Below are positions 60,726 to 64,000 of a stretch of 64,000 nucleotides of DNA, piece after piece; the first letter of the stretch is position 1; every line of letters begins with the position of its first letter. The notes under the pieces were generated by a model. The model was not told the DNA's origin. It worked only from the letters and a program-made list of their open reading frames with translations, and searched no databases. The position numbers and the translations under genes are program-made. This DNA comes from Achromobacter xylosoxidans A8 (GTDB taxonomy: Bacteria > Pseudomonadota > Gammaproteobacteria > Burkholderiales > Burkholderiaceae_B): assembly GCF_000165835.1 (NCBI RefSeq), contig NC_014640.1, positions 5,394,001 through 5,458,000 of the forward strand. The letters are read 5' to 3'.

Positions 60726-62561
60726 ATGAGCGCTTCCTTCACCACCCGCCCCGAAATACGCGGCACCTTCGGCGTGGTCTCTTCCACCCACTGGCTGGCC
60801 TCCCAGGTGGCAATGGGCGTGCTGGAACGCGGCGGCAATGCCTATGACGCGGCGGTCGCCGGCGGCTTCACGCTGCAGATCGTGGAGCCGCACCTGAACG
60901 GCCCCGGCGGCGAAGTGCCCATTCTGTTCTGGAGCGAACAGGAGCAACGCATGCGCGCGCTATGCGGGCAGGGTCCTGCGCCCGCGCTGGCGACGCCGGC
61001 GTACTTCCGCAGCCTGGGCGTGGACCTGGTGCCGGGCATCGGCCTCTTGCCCGCCACCGTGCCCGGCGCCTTCGGGGCCTGGCTGACCTTGCTGCGCGAT
61101 TACGGCACTTGGGAGTTGGCTGACGTGCTGCGCCCGGCCATCGACTACGCACGCAACGGCTTTCCGCTGGTGCCGCGCATCTCGCAGGCCATCCTGGCGG
61201 TGCAGGCGCTGTTCCGCGACGAATGGACCAGTTCGCGCGAGGTCTGGCTGCCCGATGGCCGCGTGCCCGCGCCCGACGCGCTGTTCCGTACGCCCGCCAT
61301 CGCCGCCACCTACACCCGTATCCTGGACCAGGCGCACGCCAGCAGCAGCGACCGGCGCGGGCGCATCGACGCGGCGCTGGAGGCCTGGTACCGCGGCTTC
61401 GTGGCCGATGCCATCGACGACTACTACACCCATGCGGCGGTGCGCGACACCACCGGCCAGCGCAACCGCGGCTTGCTGCGCAAGTCCGACCTCGCCGATT
61501 GGCGCGCCAGCTACGACGAGCCCCTCACCGTCCAATACGGCCGCTACACCGTGGCCAAGTGCGGGGTCTGGTCGCAGGGCCCGGTCCACCTGCAGCAGTT
61601 GGCAATGCTGCGGCATTTGGGCCTGGACGGACTGGAGCCGACCTCGCCGCAATTCGTGCACTACGTGGCCGAGGCAGCCAAGCTGGCCTTCGCCGACCGC
61701 ACCGCCTGGTACGGCGACCCCGACTTCGCGCAGGTGCCTTTGGACGCCCTGCTCAGCGATGACTACGCCCGCGCACGCGCGGCCGGCATCGGCGCCCGCG
61801 CTTCATCCGAGTTCCGGCCCGGCAGCCCGAACGGATTGGCGCCGCGCCTGCCCGACCTGGACGCAGCCGTGCGCACCCTGGCCGCGTCCGACACCCGCTT
61901 CGGCGTGGGCGAGCCGACCTTCGCGGCGCTGCCACCGGTAGCCGAATGGGCCGCGCGCGAGATCTTCGTGGGCGACACCTGCCAGATCGATGTCATCGAC
62001 CGCGACGGCAACATGGTGGCCGCCACCCCGTCAGGCGGCTGGCTGTCGTCCAGCCCCGTGGTGCCCGGCCTGGGCTTCCCGCTGACCACCCGCCTGCAAA
62101 TGACCTGGCTCGACGACGGCGTGCCGGGCCAGTTGCAACCGGGCAAGCGCCCTTGCACCACCTTGTCGCCCGGCCTGGCCCTGCGCGACGGCCAGCCCTA
62201 CATGGCTTTCGGCACGCCGGGCGGCGATCAGCAGGACCAATGGACGGTGGCGTTCTTCCTGCGCCATGTCATGGGCATGAATCTGCAGGAGGCAATCGAA
62301 GCGCCCTCCTGGCACGTCGATCATTTCCCGGGCTCGTTCTGGCCTCGCAGCCTGACCTTGAACCGGCTGACCGTGGAATCGCGCATGCCGGCCGCCACGC
62401 TGGAGGCGTTGCGCGCGGCGGGCCACGAGGTCAAGGTAGGGCCGGACTGGTCGGAAGGCCGCATCAGCGCCTGTACTCGCGAACCTGCCGCCGGCGGCGG
62501 CCTGCTGCTGCGCGCCGGCGCCAACCCGCGCGGCATGCAGGGCTATGCCGCTGGCCGCTGA
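60726..62561 (+). CDS. Gamma-glutamyltransferase-family (Ntn-hydrolase) enzyme
   Basis: The 611-residue protein aligns with the GGT family: MGVLERGGNAYDAAVAGGF at the N-terminus, PAIDYARNGFPLVPRIS, the pre-cleavage linker and the autoprocessing Thr in GDTCQIDVIDRDGNMVAATPSGGWLSSSPVVPGLG, then GTPGGDQQDQW. Autocleavage at this Thr would give the small subunit. Such Ntn enzymes hydrolyse gamma-glutamyl or cephalosporin-like amides. No signal peptide is seen, so it is probably cytoplasmic. Start at 60726; an ATG at 60681 also lacks a ribosome site. Next to a Bug protein gene. Confidence 0.87.
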   Translation: MSASFTTRPEIRGTFGVVSSTHWLASQVAMGVLERGGNAYDAAVAGGFTLQIVEPHLNGPGGEVPILFWSEQEQRMRALCGQGPAPALATPAYFRSLGVDLVPGIGLLPATVPGAFGAWLTLLRDYGTWELADVLRPAIDYARNGFPLVPRISQAILAVQALFRDEWTSSREVWLPDGRVPAPDALFRTPAIAATYTRILDQAHASSSDRRGRIDAALEAWYRGFVADAIDDYYTHAAVRDTTGQRNRGLLRKSDLADWRASYDEPLTVQYGRYTVAKCGVWSQGPVHLQQLAMLRHLGLDGLEPTSPQFVHYVAEAAKLAFADRTAWYGDPDFAQVPLDALLSDDYARARAAGIGARASSEFRPGSPNGLAPRLPDLDAAVRTLAASDTRFGVGEPTFAALPPVAEWAAREIFVGDTCQIDVIDRDGNMVAATPSGGWLSSSPVVPGLGFPLTTRLQMTWLDDGVPGQLQPGKRPCTTLSPGLALRDGQPYMAFGTPGGDQQDQWTVAFFLRHVMGMNLQEAIEAPSWHVDHFPGSFWPRSLTLNRLTVESRMPAATLEALRAAGHEVKVGPDWSEGRISACTREPAAGGGLLLRAGANPRGMQGYAAGR

Positions 62562-62616
62562 ACCTGTTTCATCCAACCGGCAGACAGACCGGACACTACG
62601 CAAAGGGGTAAACACC

Positions 62617-63591
62617 ATGACACTGCAATTCAAACGACTGCTGCGCACCTGCGCGCTGGGATTGGCGCTGGTCGCACCGGCGCTCACGCACGCCGCCTGG
62701 CCCGAAAAACCCATCACCCTGATCGTGCCCTGGGCCGCGGGCGGTTCCACCGACATCCTGGCGCGCGTGCTGTCCGAAGGCCTGACCCAGTCGCTGGGCC
62801 AACCCGTCATCGTGGAAAACCGCTCGGGCGCGTCCGGCAACATCGGCACCACCTTCGTGGCCCGCGCCAAGCCCGACGGCTACACCTTGCTGGTGGGCTC
62901 GATGAGCACCCACACGATGAACCAGGCGCTCTACTCCAGCATGCCGTTCGACGGCGTGAAGGACTTCACGCCCATCGCCGAACTCGCGCTGGTCACCAAC
63001 ACCCTGGTGGTGAACCCGTCGGTGCCGGCGTCCAACGTCAAGGAATTCATCGCCTACCTGAAGGCCAATCCCGGCACCGTGGCCTACGCTTCCGCCGGCC
63101 AGGGTTCCACCAACCATCTGAGCGCCGCGCTGTTCGAGAAGGCCGCCGGCGTGAAGATGATGCACATCCCCTATCGCGGCGGTGCGCCCGCGGTGCTGGA
63201 CACCGTGGCCGGCCGCACCCAGGTGCTGTTCAGCGCCGGCACGCAGACCCTGCCGCACGTGCAGAACGACAAGCTGAAGCTCCTGGCCGTCACCGAGGAA
63301 GCGCGTTCGCCCCTGCTGCCCAAAGTACCCACGGTGGCCGAGACCCTGCCGGGCTATGAACTGTCGGTCTGGTACGGCGCCTTCGGCCCGGCAGGCATGC
63401 CACCCGAGCTGACCGCGCGCCTGAACCGCGAGATCAACCTGATCCTCAAGCGGCCCGAAGTCATCAAGAAAATGGGCGACATGGGCGTGCTGCTGACCGA
63501 GACCACGCCGGAACAGTTCGGCCAGATCCTGGCGCGCGACGCGGACAAGTACGGCAAGCTGATCAAAGAACTGGGCATCACCGCCGAATGA
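62617..63591 (+). CDS. Bug/TctC-family binding protein
   Basis: The 324-residue protein has a Sec signal (LLRTCALGLALVAPALTHA, cleavage before AWP) and the Bug fold: WPEKPITLIVPWAAGGSTDILAR, VIVENRSGASGNIGTTFVARAKPDGYT, YASAGQGSTNHLSAALFEKAAG and VPTVAETLPGYE. AAAGGGG stands before the ATG at 62617. It lies in one run with the gamma-glutamyltransferase-like gene and the GAF gene, which it overlaps by ATGA. Ligand unknown, perhaps the product or substrate of the transferase. Confidence 0.92.
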   Translation: MTLQFKRLLRTCALGLALVAPALTHAAWPEKPITLIVPWAAGGSTDILARVLSEGLTQSLGQPVIVENRSGASGNIGTTFVARAKPDGYTLLVGSMSTHTMNQALYSSMPFDGVKDFTPIAELALVTNTLVVNPSVPASNVKEFIAYLKANPGTVAYASAGQGSTNHLSAALFEKAAGVKMMHIPYRGGAPAVLDTVAGRTQVLFSAGTQTLPHVQNDKLKLLAVTEEARSPLLPKVPTVAETLPGYELSVWYGAFGPAGMPPELTARLNREINLILKRPEVIKKMGDMGVLLTETTPEQFGQILARDADKYGKLIKELGITAE

Positions 63592-64000
63592 CCGTCAGCA
63601 TCCATCCCGCCCCGCCAGCGCAGGCCGGCGTTGCCGCCATCGCCCAGGCTTACGCCGCCGCCGATCCCGCCGCGGCCTTCCGCGCCATCGATGCCCATGC
63701 GCACGCCGCGCTGGCGCACACGCTGTGCACGGTCAACCGCTATGACGCGCAGGCCATGCGGGTGGTGCGGCTGTACAGCTCCAACCCCGAGGCCTATCCG
63801 CCCGGCGGCAGCAAGGACAAGAGCGGCACCGCCTGGGGCCGCCACGTCCTGCTGGAGCAGAAGTTGTTCGTGGGCGAAGGCGAGGAAGCGATCCGCGAGT
63901 TCTTCAATGACCACGACGCGATCCAGCGCCTGGGCCTGCGCTCCGTCATCAACGTGCCGGTGGTGTATGGCGAAGTCTGCCTGGGCACCGTCAACTTCCT
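63588..64000 (+). CDS. GAF-domain protein (3' end outside window)
   Basis: The 137 visible codons start at ATG 63588, overlapping the Bug stop by ATGA. They fit a small stand-alone GAF domain: a helix-rich lead with AFRAIDAHAHAALAHTLCTVNRYD, then VRLYSSNPEAYPPGGSKDKSG, and the SVINVPVVYGEVCLGTVNFL core. Free GAF proteins bind small ligands or methionine sulfoxide. Coupling to the Bug gene suggests sensing of the same compound, by inference. No stop codon is seen. Confidence 0.82.
   Translation, partial: MTVSIHPAPPAQAGVAAIAQAYAAADPAAAFRAIDAHAHAALAHTLCTVNRYDAQAMRVVRLYSSNPEAYPPGGSKDKSGTAWGRHVLLEQKLFVGEGEEAIREFFNDHDAIQRLGLRSVINVPVVYGEVCLGTVNF

Overview
The window is a dense, GC-rich stretch of bacterial chromosome. 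Three things point to a Burkholderiales soil or opportunist bacterium of the Achromobacter/Bordetella type (Alcaligenaceae): two Bug/TctC-type periplasmic binding proteins, the aerobic benzoyl-CoA (box) pathway, and many LysR/IclR-controlled transport and catabolic clusters. This placement is inferred from gene content, not from a database match. About 60 protein genes are supported. No rRNA, tRNA, CRISPR array, insertion sequence or prophage was seen.

Layout. 1-5.0 kb: 3' part of xerD, a LysR regulator facing a thiamine-diphosphate enzyme, and glutaryl-CoA dehydrogenase closed by a strong terminator. 5.1-5.9 kb: a small AT-richer islet with an AbiEi-like (DUF6088) antitoxin gene and the frameshifted, shortened remains of its AbiEii-type toxin. 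5.96-7.5 kb: an NTF2/SnoaL-fold protein and a lone TRAP-type binding protein. 7.6-21.3 kb: a benzoate cluster. boxR-boxC-boxB-boxA-maoC run leftwards. A DUF4863 protein, benzoate-CoA ligase, an alpha/beta hydrolase and a five-gene Liv-type ABC transporter run rightwards. TGCA-N6-TGCA-like BoxR sites lie at the promoters. 21.3-26.8 kb: a Pot-type ABC transporter with an embedded amidohydrolase, facing a LysR gene. 27.9-35.1 kb: an acetolactate-synthase-like protein, a polar amino-acid ABC transporter behind a ureohydrolase-fold gene whose active site is altered, an IclR regulator and an orphan amino-acid binding protein.

35.4-38.7 kb: a Bug protein, both subunits of a 3-oxoacid CoA-transferase and an IclR regulator. 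38.7-44 kb: housekeeping genes (tsaC, purK, purE, dsbB with a DUF5993 protein, purC) interrupted at 42.4-43.1 kb by a non-coding element made of two tandem copies of a large imperfect palindrome flanked by two perfect hairpins. 44.2-49.7 kb: a GFA protein, fructose-bisphosphate aldolase, an SMP-30 lactonase-like protein, a dicarboxylate/cation symporter and two small unrecognised proteins. 49.7-59.6 kb: a complete carbon-phosphorus lyase region, phnGHIJKLM plus a MOSC protein leftwards and phnF, a second phnM, a DUF1045 2H-phosphoesterase-like gene and phnN rightwards. A shared TCTAGAC-NN-CTGG motif precedes both phn units. 59.6-64 kb: a LysR regulator facing a gamma-glutamyltransferase-like enzyme, a second Bug protein and a GAF-domain protein cut by the window end.

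The genes are organised as substrate-specific modules. Each couples a regulator and an uptake system to the first degradative enzymes. Many genes overlap by ATGA, which indicates tight translational coupling in the phn, box-transport and Pot-type operons.
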